NCBI GenBank assembly: GCA_018694455.1
Contig: JABHNP010000274.1
Location: 1 to 9,601 of the forward strand
Origin: Planctomycetaceae bacterium
Lineage (GTDB): Bacteria; Planctomycetota; Planctomycetia; Pirellulales; UBA1268
Reading direction: 5' to 3'
Length of the DNA stretch: 9,601 bases
Positions 1 through 8,545 of the stretch are shown here, piece by piece (within the stretch, counting starts at the first letter, position 1; each line of letters starts with the position of its first letter). The notes beneath the pieces are model-generated. The model had not been told where the DNA came from, ran no database searches, and saw only the letters and a list, made by a program, of their open reading frames with translations. The position numbers and the translations under genes were made by a program.

Positions 1-1911
1 GCAACCCTAAGTGTTGCTTTTTCATTTATTACAAACGGCCATGTTCGACTAGATCTTCTACGCGATCGTCTCAGTCAGCAGACACTTAGGACGATTGAGG
101 TAGTCGGCCTGGTGTTCTTTGTTGTTCCATTTACTGGACTCATCTCGTGGCATGGTTTCCAATCAGTCGCGCAATCGTATTTGATCGGTGAGCATTCAGT
201 AAATGAGCAAGGGCTTCCTTGTACATTTATTGTAAAATTGGCACTCCCACTGTCTTGTGCATGCATTCTCTCTGTTGCTGTGATACGACTTGTAGCGTTT
301 TCATCACAACGCACCAAGACTGCTCCTTCATTAAGAAGAAATAGTTTTCAAAAGTCCTGGTGGAACTCAAGATCAGGGCTAGGGGCTGCAATAAGCATCA
401 TTTTTGGAGGACTTGCTTGGTGGGTTGGGCAGATTGACCCAAGCTATGCTTTGGTCGTTGCTATGTTTGTAAGCTTTGTGGCCCTCTTGTTTACAGGCTA
501 TCCAATTGCATTTGTACTGGGCGGTGTCGCCGTAGCTTTTATTTTTGTGGGATATACCACGGACTATCTTGGGTACACACTGACATTTGATCATGCAGGG
601 ACAAAGCTTTATCTCGGCAGTGCAGCTGGATTTGTAAATCGGATATACGGAGGACTTTTAAGGAAACCAGAACTTGTCGCACTTCCAATGTTTATTTTTA
701 TGGGTCTTTTGTTAGATCGAAGTGGCATGGCGAAGCGAATGATGAGAGCGATGCAACAACTCTTTGGACGGGTTCGCGGCGGCTTGGCAATCTGTGTCGT
801 CTTCATCGGGATTTTACTTGCTGCAAGCACAGGTATTATCGGAGCCTCGGTGGTTCTGCTGGGGTTGATTGGCCTCCCAGTGATGCTTCACCAAGGTTAT
901 GCAAAGTCGCTTGCTACTGGTACTGTTTGTTCTGCGGGTACACTCGGGATACTGATGCCACCGAGTATCATGCTTGTCATTATGGCGGACCAAGCATCTG
1001 TTCCAGTAAGCGATCTCTTCATGGGAGCGATTCTCCCGTGCGTTCTGCTAGCTGTTTTGTATGTGTTCTATTTAGTTTTTATAGGAAACATCAGGCCAGA
1101 AGATGCACCACTTGGTAGTCAGCAAGAGGGTTCAGCAAAAGTATTTTTTGATATCATACTCGCAATTGTTCCGGCTTCTATGCTTATTCTTGTCGTCCTC
1201 GGATCAATTTTTGCCGGAGTTGCCACGGTGACAGAGGCCAGTGGTCTTGGTGTCGTTGGTGCAAGTATCTTAGCAATCACACATTGGTTATCCAGGACGG
1301 ATCAAGCACACCAAGAAAAATTTGACTACCGCACAATTCTCAGCGAAGGATGGCAATGCTGCGTCGATGCCTTTTCTCTCACTGGATCCATTGTCGGTAT
1401 CCTTATTGGCGCGACATGCTTTGCATTTATTCTTCGTGAGTTGGGTGGTGATAAGCTCATTCAATACGGACTAGAAAGCTTGCCTTTTGGTCCGTATGGT
1501 GTTGTTGCAGTCGTCTTAGGCATCATTTTTTTCTTGGGCTTCTTTCTCGACTGGATCGAGATCACAATTATTGTTTTACCTCTAGTTGTGTCGACTATTG
1601 CAACAATGGATTTTCAGTTTGTTGACCCCACACTCTATGAGCGTCATGAGGATTTTGTCGCGGCCCGTACGGTAGCGAATACTGTTTGGTTTTGTATCCT
1701 GATGGCAGTGTGCCTTCAGACTTCTTTTCTCACTCCACCGGTCGGATTCGCAATCTTCTATTTAAAGAGTGTCACTCCACAAGAAGTCGAACTGAAGGAT
1801 ATTTACCAGGGTGTCGTACCGTTTGTAATGCTTCAGCTTGTTGGACTCACCTTTGTTTTTTTCTTTGGGAAGTATTTTGTGCTTTGGTTGCCACAATATA
1901 TATACGGTTGA
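1..1911 (+). CDS. TRAP transporter fused permease, DctQ-DctM type (5' partial)
   Basis: Inner-membrane permease of a tripartite ATP-independent periplasmic transporter, which takes up a solute delivered by a separate binding protein, using a sodium gradient in characterised members. The frame is open from base 1, so the true start is upstream; 636 residues are visible, ending in TGA. Residues 13-25 (GHVRLDLLRDRLS) are the typical DctQ small-subunit signature. A basic linker (about 97-127) and one extra hydrophobic helix (about 129-143) lead into a complete DctM large subunit. DctM landmarks are GTLGILMPPS (313-322), DWIEITIIVLPL (517-528) and TPPVGFAIFYLK (578-589). The motif set resembles the large permease group named for mannitol/chloroaromatic compounds (FcbT3-like), but the substrate cannot be read from sequence. 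The extra helix fits known fused QM permeases, where it connects the two subunits. No binding-protein gene (DctP) is visible; it may lie upstream. Confidence 0.93.
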   Translation, partial: ATLSVAFSFITNGHVRLDLLRDRLSQQTLRTIEVVGLVFFVVPFTGLISWHGFQSVAQSYLIGEHSVNEQGLPCTFIVKLALPLSCACILSVAVIRLVAFSSQRTKTAPSLRRNSFQKSWWNSRSGLGAAISIIFGGLAWWVGQIDPSYALVVAMFVSFVALLFTGYPIAFVLGGVAVAFIFVGYTTDYLGYTLTFDHAGTKLYLGSAAGFVNRIYGGLLRKPELVALPMFIFMGLLLDRSGMAKRMMRAMQQLFGRVRGGLAICVVFIGILLAASTGIIGASVVLLGLIGLPVMLHQGYAKSLATGTVCSAGTLGILMPPSIMLVIMADQASVPVSDLFMGAILPCVLLAVLYVFYLVFIGNIRPEDAPLGSQQEGSAKVFFDIILAIVPASMLILVVLGSIFAGVATVTEASGLGVVGASILAITHWLSRTDQAHQEKFDYRTILSEGWQCCVDAFSLTGSIVGILIGATCFAFILRELGGDKLIQYGLESLPFGPYGVVAVVLGIIFFLGFFLDWIEITIIVLPLVVSTIATMDFQFVDPTLYERHEDFVAARTVANTVWFCILMAVCLQTSFLTPPVGFAIFYLKSVTPQEVELKDIYQGVVPFVMLQLVGLTFVFFFGKYFVLWLPQYIYG

Positions 1912-1941
1912 TAAATGAATGATTGATTAGCTGCACATAAG

Positions 1942-1958
1942 CATCACGTATTGTGATG
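1942..1958. terminator. Small hairpin between convergent genes, possible weak terminator
   Basis: CATCAC (1942-1947) and GTGATG (1953-1958) form a perfect 6-bp stem with a 5-base loop. It lies between the TRAP permease stop and the MFS gene end, and it overlaps the MFS stop codon. Neither strand has a T-tract after the stem, so it does not look like a standard intrinsic terminator. The position between two convergent genes is the main argument for a role. Confidence 0.22.
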
Positions 1959-3176
1959 AAAAGACTCTGTCATTTCTCGTGCTAATTTCTGTTCAACAAA
2001 GTATGAACCGATTGCAATTACAAAACACCAGACTGAGAATCCGACGCACTGTGCTGTAAAGTCGACTCCCGAATCGATCAGGAGCCCGGTAAGTCCAGGC
2101 CCAATGGCTGTAGAAAAAACCATGATCGTAGTTGTGAGGGAACGTATTGAACCGAGATGTTGAGTTCCATAAAGAGCAGGTAATACCGCACCCCAAAGCG
2201 CACTCGACATGCCCATCGTGACTCCCATTGAGCCGAGTGCAATATACCAAGCCGTTACGCTTGTCGCCTGACTAATGAGGGCCATACCAAAACCAATTGG
2301 TAGTAATAAAAATGGTATGAGTCGATATCCTCCAAATCGGTCAACAGCCCAGCCGGCCCAGAATGATGCCATTACACCTGACAGTGCAAAGCATGTAAAT
2401 CCGGGAGACATCGCAACAAGATCCCATTGTTTTATTTCAGCAAGATGAGTCTGGTTAAAGAACAGTACGGTGCCCATCAGACCAGGCGTGAGAAGTGTCG
2501 GCAGGAGTGCAGGAAGGAGCCAATGACGTAGAGCCTCTTTACGAACCCAGTGCCGTCCCTGAAGTCCAGACAGCACATCATGTTCGGTTCGTTGTGCAGG
2601 CACGCGATTCGTTCGGAGAAGTACCGCTGTAAGAGGCATGAAGATGAGGATTAGAAAAGAAGCGACACAGAGCCACAAGGCTTGCCATCCAAACGTTTGA
2701 ATAACGATAATTGCTGGTGCCGCAAACAAAATCTCACTTGCTGGATATCCAAGATTTGCGAGTGCAACCGCTCGACCGCGATGATTGACAAACCATCGAC
2801 CAAGGGTGGTCATTGCAATGTGTCCAAACATGCCCTGCCCACAGAACCGAAGTAGAAATAATGACCCACCTAGAATCCATGTGGATTGACCACATGCCAT
2901 ACCGATAGCAGCGAGTGTGAATAAACAGGCTGTTACTAATGTCACAATTCGCGTTGGTACACGATCTACAATTGAGCCCTGCCAGAACATGATTACTGCT
3001 GAGGCAAGCGTCGCGAGGGTGTAGATACCTCCCCAGCCACCGTCAGAGAGATTAAATTGCTCTTTTATGGATGGTGAGCAGAGAGAGATAAACCATGTCT
3101 GCCCACCGGTCGATGCAAACGTGAGAAGGAATCCCACGAAGAGCCAACGAATATTCTGGATTAAAAAGTGAATCAT
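1944..3176 (-). CDS. MFS transporter (major facilitator superfamily permease)
   Basis: Predicted 12-helix secondary carrier in the inner membrane; the substrate is unknown. With the ATG at 3176 it has 410 residues, normal for the superfamily. The start IRWLFVGFLLTFASTGGQTWFISL is helix 1. The loop 2-3 signature follows as GSIVDRVPTRIV (about residues 67-78), then GRWFVNHRGRAVALANLGYP in the helix 4-5 region, and a basic cytoplasmic centre (about 206-236) between the two six-helix halves. The second half repeats the pattern with WAGWAVDRFGGYRL. An in-frame TTG at 3230 would add 18 residues. I prefer the ATG because family members usually begin just before helix 1, but neither start has a clear Shine-Dalgarno sequence. 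The gene converges on the TRAP permease, and a stretch with no recognised gene separates it from the DUF1501 operon, so it is probably its own transcription unit. Confidence 0.9.
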   Translation of the reverse strand: MIHFLIQNIRWLFVGFLLTFASTGGQTWFISLCSPSIKEQFNLSDGGWGGIYTLATLASAVIMFWQGSIVDRVPTRIVTLVTACLFTLAAIGMACGQSTWILGGSLFLLRFCGQGMFGHIAMTTLGRWFVNHRGRAVALANLGYPASEILFAAPAIIVIQTFGWQALWLCVASFLILIFMPLTAVLLRTNRVPAQRTEHDVLSGLQGRHWVRKEALRHWLLPALLPTLLTPGLMGTVLFFNQTHLAEIKQWDLVAMSPGFTCFALSGVMASFWAGWAVDRFGGYRLIPFLLLPIGFGMALISQATSVTAWYIALGSMGVTMGMSSALWGAVLPALYGTQHLGSIRSLTTTIMVFSTAIGPGLTGLLIDSGVDFTAQCVGFSVWCFVIAIGSYFVEQKLAREMTESFHHNT

Positions 3177-3587
3177 AAAAAATTGGAGTTCTAGAAAGAG
3201 TATCCGAACACCTTCTGGTATTGAATACAATGGGAACTCGTATCACGCGTTTTTATGATAGTACGACCATTACTAATCCTATAGCAGCGAAGCGATTTGC
3301 TAGCAGATCATCGAGAGACAGTTTTATAGATGTCGAAAAAACAAGTATTTTTTATCGGATCTCTCCTGGGTCTCATACAGTTCTCTATGGCTATAGTTAT
3401 AGAAGAAAGCCTTTTTGAGCTTTCAGAAAATGAAACTGGTGGTGTTACACAAAGGTCACCGAATCAAACTCCGGTATCGATTACTTTTTTGTGAAAATGA
3501 TGTAACACATACTTCAATCGAAGATCGTTACAGTATGCTTTCTCATGCAAAATCGTGAAGCTCAAGCGACTGAGTGCAGATGAAAAA
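3177..3587. other. Intergenic region with no recognisable gene
   Basis: This stretch lies downstream of the DUF1501 gene and upstream of the MFS gene, both on the minus strand, so it should hold an operon end and the MFS promoter. Only small chance-like ORFs occur. GAAAGC (3405-3410) and GCTTTC (3419-3424) can form a 6-bp stem with an 8-base loop, but no T-tract follows on either strand. GTGTTACA (3442-3449) and TGTAACAC (3501-3508) are perfect inverted copies 51 bases apart. I could not assign a convincing -35/-10 pair or a terminator. Confidence 0.5.
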
Positions 3588-5030
3588 TTACACGAGAATG
3601 TCGTTCACAACATGCCCATGTACATCGGTAAGACGATATCGACGACCTTGGAATTTATAGGTCAGTCGTTCATGGTCGATTCCGAGTAAGTGAAGAAGTG
3701 TTGCATGAAAATCATGTACGTGTACAGCCCCTTCTTCAATATTGTATCCATACTCATCGGTTTTTCCCCAACTGATACCAGGTCGAATACCGCCACCCGC
3801 CATCCATGACGTAAAGCAGCGAGGATGATGGTCACGGCCAAAATCAGCACCAGGTTTGTAAAGTCCTTGGCAATAGTTTGTACGACCGAATTCACCACCC
3901 CAGATCACAAGGGTGTCATCAAGCATTCCATGATTAGCTAGGTCTTCGACAAGTGCTGCAGTTGGTTGATCAGTTTCTTGACATTGCTTTTGCAACCCAC
4001 TTTGTAGTCCGCCGTGGTGATCCCATCCTTGATGATACAGTTGAATGAAACGGACCCCTCGTTCTGCGAGTCGCCGTGCAAGAAGACAATTGGCCGAGAA
4101 GCTTCCTGGGTTTGTGACATCCGGTCCGTACCGGTTAAGTACATGCTGAGGCTCGTCGCTTACATCCGTGACATCCGGTATGCTGGCCTGCATCCGATAA
4201 GCCATTTCATAGTGAGCTATTCGTTCTGTAATGTCGTTATCAGATGTTTCATGAAATTGATGTTCATGCAATCGTCGCAAGCCATCGAGCATAAGCCGGC
4301 GACTTTCTGGAGATACCCCTGGTGGGTTGTTGATATAGAGTACGGGTTCAGGTCCAGAACGAAAGCGTATCGCTTGATGCCTTGACGGCAGAAAGCCTGA
4401 TCCCCAGAGATGACTTTGTAACGGCTGTCCACCTTTGTTCTTTGTGAGTAGAACAACAAACGATGGTAGATTATCAGTGATGTTACCCAATCCGTAGTCT
4501 AGCCATGCCCCAATACTTGGACGACCAGGAATCTGTGATCCACTTTGCATGAAACAAACTCCTGGACCATGATTAATACTTTCCGTAAACATGGCTTTGA
4601 TAAAACAGAGTCGATCAGCAATAGCCGCAGTGTGTGGTAGTAGTTCGCTCAGGGTGGCACCACTCATGCCGTGTTGTGAGAATTTGAAGGGTGATCCAAC
4701 GAGTGGTATGGAACTTTGGTTTCCACTCATACCGGTTAGTCGTTGTCCGCGACGCACACTTTCAGGAAGTTGTTGACCGGTCTGTTGAACAAGAGTTGGT
4801 TTGTCATCAAATAAATCAAGTTGTGATGGTCCACCAGCCTGAAAGAGATAAATGACCCGTTTTGCTTTGGGAGCATGATGCAGGTGCTGAAGAACACCAT
4901 TGCTATGAGTATCTTGTGCCTCCGCGGATAGCATTTCATTGAGTGCAATGCCTCCAAGGCCCATGCCAAATGTGTTGAGCCATTGTCTTCGGTTTATGGA
5001 AGAGGCCGTTCCATGAGGTAAACCACTCAT
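3588..5030 (-). CDS. DUF1501 domain-containing protein, Tat-exported
   Basis: Exported protein of the DUF1501 family, which has an alkaline-phosphatase/sulfatase-like fold; its reaction is not established. It has 480 residues, the usual size. The N-terminus carries a twin-arginine signal: N-R-R-Q-W-L (13-18) followed by the moderately hydrophobic FGMGLGGIALNEML, so it should be exported folded. Family landmarks are RVIYLFQAGGPSQLDLFD (58-75), GWDHHGG (335-341), LVIWGGEFGRT (374-384), GRDHHP (398-403) and a closing VHDFHATLLHLLGID (438-452). The acidic and His-rich motifs are positioned like metal ligands in related folds, but metal binding is inferred. The ATG overlaps the TGA of the upstream giant gene, so translation is probably coupled; no strong Shine-Dalgarno sequence precedes it. 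DUF1501 genes commonly sit next to PSCyt1/DUF1549/DUF1553 genes in planctomycetes and verrucomicrobia, and this pair follows that pattern. Confidence 0.95.
   Translation of the reverse strand: MSGLPHGTASSINRRQWLNTFGMGLGGIALNEMLSAEAQDTHSNGVLQHLHHAPKAKRVIYLFQAGGPSQLDLFDDKPTLVQQTGQQLPESVRRGQRLTGMSGNQSSIPLVGSPFKFSQHGMSGATLSELLPHTAAIADRLCFIKAMFTESINHGPGVCFMQSGSQIPGRPSIGAWLDYGLGNITDNLPSFVVLLTKNKGGQPLQSHLWGSGFLPSRHQAIRFRSGPEPVLYINNPPGVSPESRRLMLDGLRRLHEHQFHETSDNDITERIAHYEMAYRMQASIPDVTDVSDEPQHVLNRYGPDVTNPGSFSANCLLARRLAERGVRFIQLYHQGWDHHGGLQSGLQKQCQETDQPTAALVEDLANHGMLDDTLVIWGGEFGRTNYCQGLYKPGADFGRDHHPRCFTSWMAGGGIRPGISWGKTDEYGYNIEEGAVHVHDFHATLLHLLGIDHERLTYKFQGRRYRLTDVHGHVVNDILV
5027..5030 (-). other. ATGA stop/start overlap coupling the two operon genes
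   Basis: On the minus strand the four bases ATGA contain the start codon of the DUF1501 gene and the TGA stop of the upstream PSCyt1/DUF1553 gene. Such overlaps usually mean one transcript and translational coupling with near-equal output of both proteins. Confidence 0.9.
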
Positions 5031-8000
5031 CGTTTCACCACACTTTCGTCATGCGCAAGCAAGGCAGATACGACTGTCGCAACAGCAGCTACATCAATAG
5101 GATCTAAAATTTTATTTCGTGCTTTCTGTCCAACAGCAAGAAGCTTCTTTGCATCTTCCGGATGAGACTCATACCAGTGTCGCTGGTTGTCTATCATTCT
5201 GTTCAATATTTCTTGTTCATCATCGTCAGGATGACGACTGGTCAGAAGATAAAAAGCTGCTTTGATTGCTGTTGATAAATTATTTGAATGTTCGAGGAGA
5301 ACATTCTCTGCGAGCACACGAGATGCTTCTACGAACTGGGTTCCGTTAAGGAGAACAAGAGCGTGCAAGGGTGTGTTGGTTGTGTCACGTTTCGCAGTAC
5401 AGACGACTCTATTGGGAAGATCAAAAGCTTCTAAGAGAGGAGCAGGGCCACTTCTACGCCAGTATGTGTAAATACTCCGACGGTACAAAGAAGTCCCAGA
5501 GTCAATTTTTTCCGGCTTGAATGATTCTGCAATATCGTATGGCTTCACCGGTGGCCCACCAGATTTTTTATCAAGCAGCCCACTGGCTGCGAGTGCGGCA
5601 TCACGAATCATCTCTGCAGGTAGTCGATGTCTGGGACCTCGCGCAAGCCACTCATTGGCTGGATCGTTCACCATTGTTTCGTGCCGAGCCATACTTTTTT
5701 GTTGATATACGTCTGAGGTCATGATGAATTTCATAAGTGCTTTCACATCCCATGAAAACCCACCCTCTTCTTTTGCATGGGAAAACTTCCATGCAAGAAG
5801 ATCAAGAAGTTCAGGATATTCAGGCTGTGTTGCCTGGCTGCCAAAGTCTTCTGAACTGCGGACAAGGCCATGACCAAAAAGTGACTGCCAAAAACGGTTC
5901 ACAGTAACACGAGCCAAAAGAGGATGTTCAGGGTCAAGAAGCCACTGACTTAATCCAAGCCGATTACGCGGTAGTTGAGTTGCAAAAGCAGGCAGCACGG
6001 GAGGCGTGTCTGGCTGAATGGCTTCGCCTTTTTTATCGTACTCGCCTCGGAGGAGTACGAATGCTTTCTTTGGTGGTGATTGTTCTTTCATCACCATAAT
6101 CTCTGATGTTTTTTCAACGAGTTTATTACGAGTCTTATATGCACTTTGAAGTTGTTTTTGATTTTGTAGGACATCTTTATCGATGGCTGTAAGATACTCA
6201 CCCACTGCATGCACATTGGTGTTGGAGTGCATGACCTGCGCAAGCGTGCCAGGTTGGTAGCATTCTTGAATTTCAAGAGGCGAAAGAGCCCGATTGAAAA
6301 CACGAAATTCATCAATAGAGCCGTTCTTGAGACCATGATCTCGCATGCGCTCCCCAATCGATATTGTGTTTCCTTTGCGGCTGGAAATGGTACGAGTAAG
6401 AGTATCGTGCACGACTTCCGTTTTTGCTTGTTGACCATTAAGAAATATCTTTAGCCCATCAGTTCGTCCTGTCCCATCACTGCTTACAGCAATATGCACC
6501 CAGCGATTCACTGGAATTTCGTCAAGCATCCGAATACTTGCAGCATTGCCTGGCCAAAAATGAATTAATGACCAACGAAGATGACCAAGGTCCACGATCA
6601 GTTCATACCCCTGACTTCCCGCATCAGTCCAGGCTTTTGATCGATGGAAGACAACAGCCCGTTCATAAGAGGTAGGAATGTTGACCCAACATGACACGGA
6701 GAACGAATCACTTCTGCTGAAATTCCCTACGGGAGTCTTTACAGGGTGATCACCTGTTAGTTTGATTGCCTTTCCGGATTGTCCTGGAATTAAGGTATTG
6801 TTTGGGGGCGATGTTGCGGCAGTTTTTAAAAGTGTTGCGGACGCATTGGATGTTTTAGCTTCCGCAGATTCGAGTGTTTTAGAGCTCAATTTCTGATCAG
6901 GTTTTCTAGTGTCAATCAGGCACGGAAAACTATTGTTTTTTGAGCGAGCGTCAAACGAATAGTGAGCCACTTCACCAGGTATGGAAAAGTTTTCTGGATC
7001 AGTTCTATCGCTGACGGATGTATTTTCGATAATCAATTTTTGAATAGTTTCCTGCTTATGTTTCTTCAACTGTTGCAGGTCCCGTGCCTGTTTATGAATT
7101 TCTTGGTCAGCACAGTTGATCTGTTCGTAAAGTTCTGCGTTCCCTAATTGCAGCGTTGGCGTTGGCGTGGCTTGAGTAAAAAAGGAGTATAAGCCAGCCT
7201 CTTCAATATCATCAAAAAATGCAAAAAGCGAGTAGAAGTCTTTTTGAGAGATCGGATCAAATTTATGATCATGGCATCGACAGCATTCAAGAGTAAGTCC
7301 TAGAAATGCTGTGCCAAACGTCGTCACTCTATCGTTAACGTAACGGATTCGATATTCCTCAGAAACGGATCCTCCTTCATTCTCTTGCTGATGCAATCTA
7401 TTAAATGCAGTTGCAAGAATCTGATCGTCGGTGGCATCTGGCAGAAGGTCTCCAGCCAGTTGCCAAAGTACGAAACGATCCCAAGACATGTTTTCGTTGA
7501 ATGACGTAACGACCCAATCACGCCAAGGCCACATATTTGGTCGCGGAGTGTCTCGTTGAAATCCATAACTGTCTGAGTAACGAGCTATATCCAACCAGTC
7601 TGCTGCCATTCTTTCGCCATACCCAGGACTCTGAAGAAGACGATCAAGCAGTTGTTCGTAAGCATGTGGTGAGGAATCTTTCAGGAAAAATTCAAGCTCA
7701 GCCGTGCTTGGTGGAAGCCCAGTAAGGTCAAAACTCGTGCGTCGTATGAGTGTGGAACGGTCTGCCTTTGGTTGAAGTTGGAGTCCACGATCATGAAGTC
7801 GACGAGTAAGCAATCCATCAATCGGGTGAAGTTCTGAGGAATACGTTTTTGGTACTTTGGCAGGAATGAATGCCCAGTGAGGTTCATAGATAGCTCCGCG
7901 AGCAATCCACGCTTTAAGAAGATCGATATCATCTGATGAAAGTTTGCCGAGTTTGGCTGATGGCGGTGGCATAACAAGATCAGGGTCGTCAGAACTCGTG

Positions 8001-8368
8001 CGAGCAATAACTTCACTTTTCTCAACTTCATTGGGAACAATCGCGTGCAGACCACTGTCAAGAAGTGCGGTTGCGCTATCAGCAAGGTCAAGTCTAAGGC
8101 CTGCTTCACGATTTGCTTCATCCGGTCCATGGCAGGCAAAGCAATGCTCGGAAAGAATCGGTCGGATATGGTGATTGAATGTAATTACATTTTGTTTGGA
8201 CGATTCGTTTTGTGCGTGTAGATGTTCTAGCTGAATGGTAAAAAATATAAAAGTTAAGACTGCGATCACCAATCGAAAAAAAATAGTGGAAGAGTCTCTG
8301 TCCCAAATATATTTTTGGTGCAAATTTCTTGATTGATGACTTGTCGGGAAGAAAAAATTGGGAACCAT
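5027..8368 (-). CDS. PSCyt1-DUF1549-LamG-DUF1553 multidomain exported protein
   Basis: Giant exported protein of planctomycete cytochrome-like type, 1113 residues from the ATG at 8368; biochemical role not established. An in-frame TTG at 8380 would add four residues. The order is: a hydrophobic Sec-type signal or anchor (about 27-48); PSCyt1 with heme motif C-F-A-C-H (76-80) in the usual IRPILSEHCFACHGPD context; DUF1549/PSCyt2 (about 200-400) including DRLLQSPGYGERMAADWLDIARYSD; a helical charged segment (about 411-451); a LamG/concanavalin-like domain (about 463-706) with SVSCWVNIP, RWVHIAVSSDG, LKIFLNGQ and GSIDEFRVFNRALSPLEI; a second helical charged segment (about 721-764); and DUF1553/PSD1 (about 796-1090) with NRLGLSQWLLDPEHPLLARV and NRFWQSLFGHGLV. 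A second C-x-x-C-H (CCRCH, 362-366) lies inside DUF1549, where family members carry a similar motif. LamG domains often bind glycans. The partner DUF1501 gene follows with a 4-base overlap. Confidence 0.95.
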   Translation of the reverse strand: MVPNFFFPTSHQSRNLHQKYIWDRDSSTIFFRLVIAVLTFIFFTIQLEHLHAQNESSKQNVITFNHHIRPILSEHCFACHGPDEANREAGLRLDLADSATALLDSGLHAIVPNEVEKSEVIARTSSDDPDLVMPPPSAKLGKLSSDDIDLLKAWIARGAIYEPHWAFIPAKVPKTYSSELHPIDGLLTRRLHDRGLQLQPKADRSTLIRRTSFDLTGLPPSTAELEFFLKDSSPHAYEQLLDRLLQSPGYGERMAADWLDIARYSDSYGFQRDTPRPNMWPWRDWVVTSFNENMSWDRFVLWQLAGDLLPDATDDQILATAFNRLHQQENEGGSVSEEYRIRYVNDRVTTFGTAFLGLTLECCRCHDHKFDPISQKDFYSLFAFFDDIEEAGLYSFFTQATPTPTLQLGNAELYEQINCADQEIHKQARDLQQLKKHKQETIQKLIIENTSVSDRTDPENFSIPGEVAHYSFDARSKNNSFPCLIDTRKPDQKLSSKTLESAEAKTSNASATLLKTAATSPPNNTLIPGQSGKAIKLTGDHPVKTPVGNFSRSDSFSVSCWVNIPTSYERAVVFHRSKAWTDAGSQGYELIVDLGHLRWSLIHFWPGNAASIRMLDEIPVNRWVHIAVSSDGTGRTDGLKIFLNGQQAKTEVVHDTLTRTISSRKGNTISIGERMRDHGLKNGSIDEFRVFNRALSPLEIQECYQPGTLAQVMHSNTNVHAVGEYLTAIDKDVLQNQKQLQSAYKTRNKLVEKTSEIMVMKEQSPPKKAFVLLRGEYDKKGEAIQPDTPPVLPAFATQLPRNRLGLSQWLLDPEHPLLARVTVNRFWQSLFGHGLVRSSEDFGSQATQPEYPELLDLLAWKFSHAKEEGGFSWDVKALMKFIMTSDVYQQKSMARHETMVNDPANEWLARGPRHRLPAEMIRDAALAASGLLDKKSGGPPVKPYDIAESFKPEKIDSGTSLYRRSIYTYWRRSGPAPLLEAFDLPNRVVCTAKRDTTNTPLHALVLLNGTQFVEASRVLAENVLLEHSNNLSTAIKAAFYLLTSRHPDDDEQEILNRMIDNQRHWYESHPEDAKKLLAVGQKARNKILDPIDVAAVATVVSALLAHDESVVKR

Positions 8369-8373
8369 ATTCG

Positions 8374-8545
8374 AATCCAAAAGGGATTACAATTTACTCG
8401 GTTCCCGCATCGCCGAAACATGGTCATAAAGGCCGTAGAGTCGCGGACTAAGAAAGTCGATCAGCGGGTTTTCTGTCAAAACAATCCAAAGGTGCTTGGA
8501 TGGCCTGTTGTAACAGACACTCTTTAATTTTAATGCAATCCAAAG
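8374..8545 (+). repeat. Three direct copies of AATCCAAA in the divergent region
   Basis: AATCCAAA occurs at 8374-8381, 8483-8490 and 8537-8544, all in the same orientation. The last two copies extend to a 10-base identity, CAATCCAAAG (8482-8491 and 8536-8545), with starts 54 bases apart. Placement between two divergent genes would suit a regulator binding site, but the units are short and chance cannot be excluded. Confidence 0.4.

Noticed and set aside
3405..3424. Hairpin GAAAGC / GCTTTC as a terminator of the DUF1501 operon
   Set aside because: It is only 6 bp, has no T-tract on the minus strand, and lies more than 160 bases beyond the stop codon.
3442..3508. Inverted pair GTGTTACA / TGTAACAC, 51 bases apart
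   Set aside because: An 8-base inverted match at this distance is expected fairly often in a region of this size; it has no extension and no neighbouring signal.
4014..4385. Plus-strand ORF of 123 codons opposite the DUF1501 gene
   Set aside because: It is antisense to a strongly supported family member and shows no motif or start signal of its own.
7681..8139. Minus-strand ORF of 152 codons inside the giant gene
   Set aside because: It is a shadow in another frame; the main frame there encodes clear PSCyt1 and DUF1549 motifs.
8364..8385. T-loop-like TTCGAAT as a sign of a tRNA
   Set aside because: The flanking bases do not pair as a T-arm, no acceptor or anticodon stem is visible, and the site overlaps the start of the giant gene.
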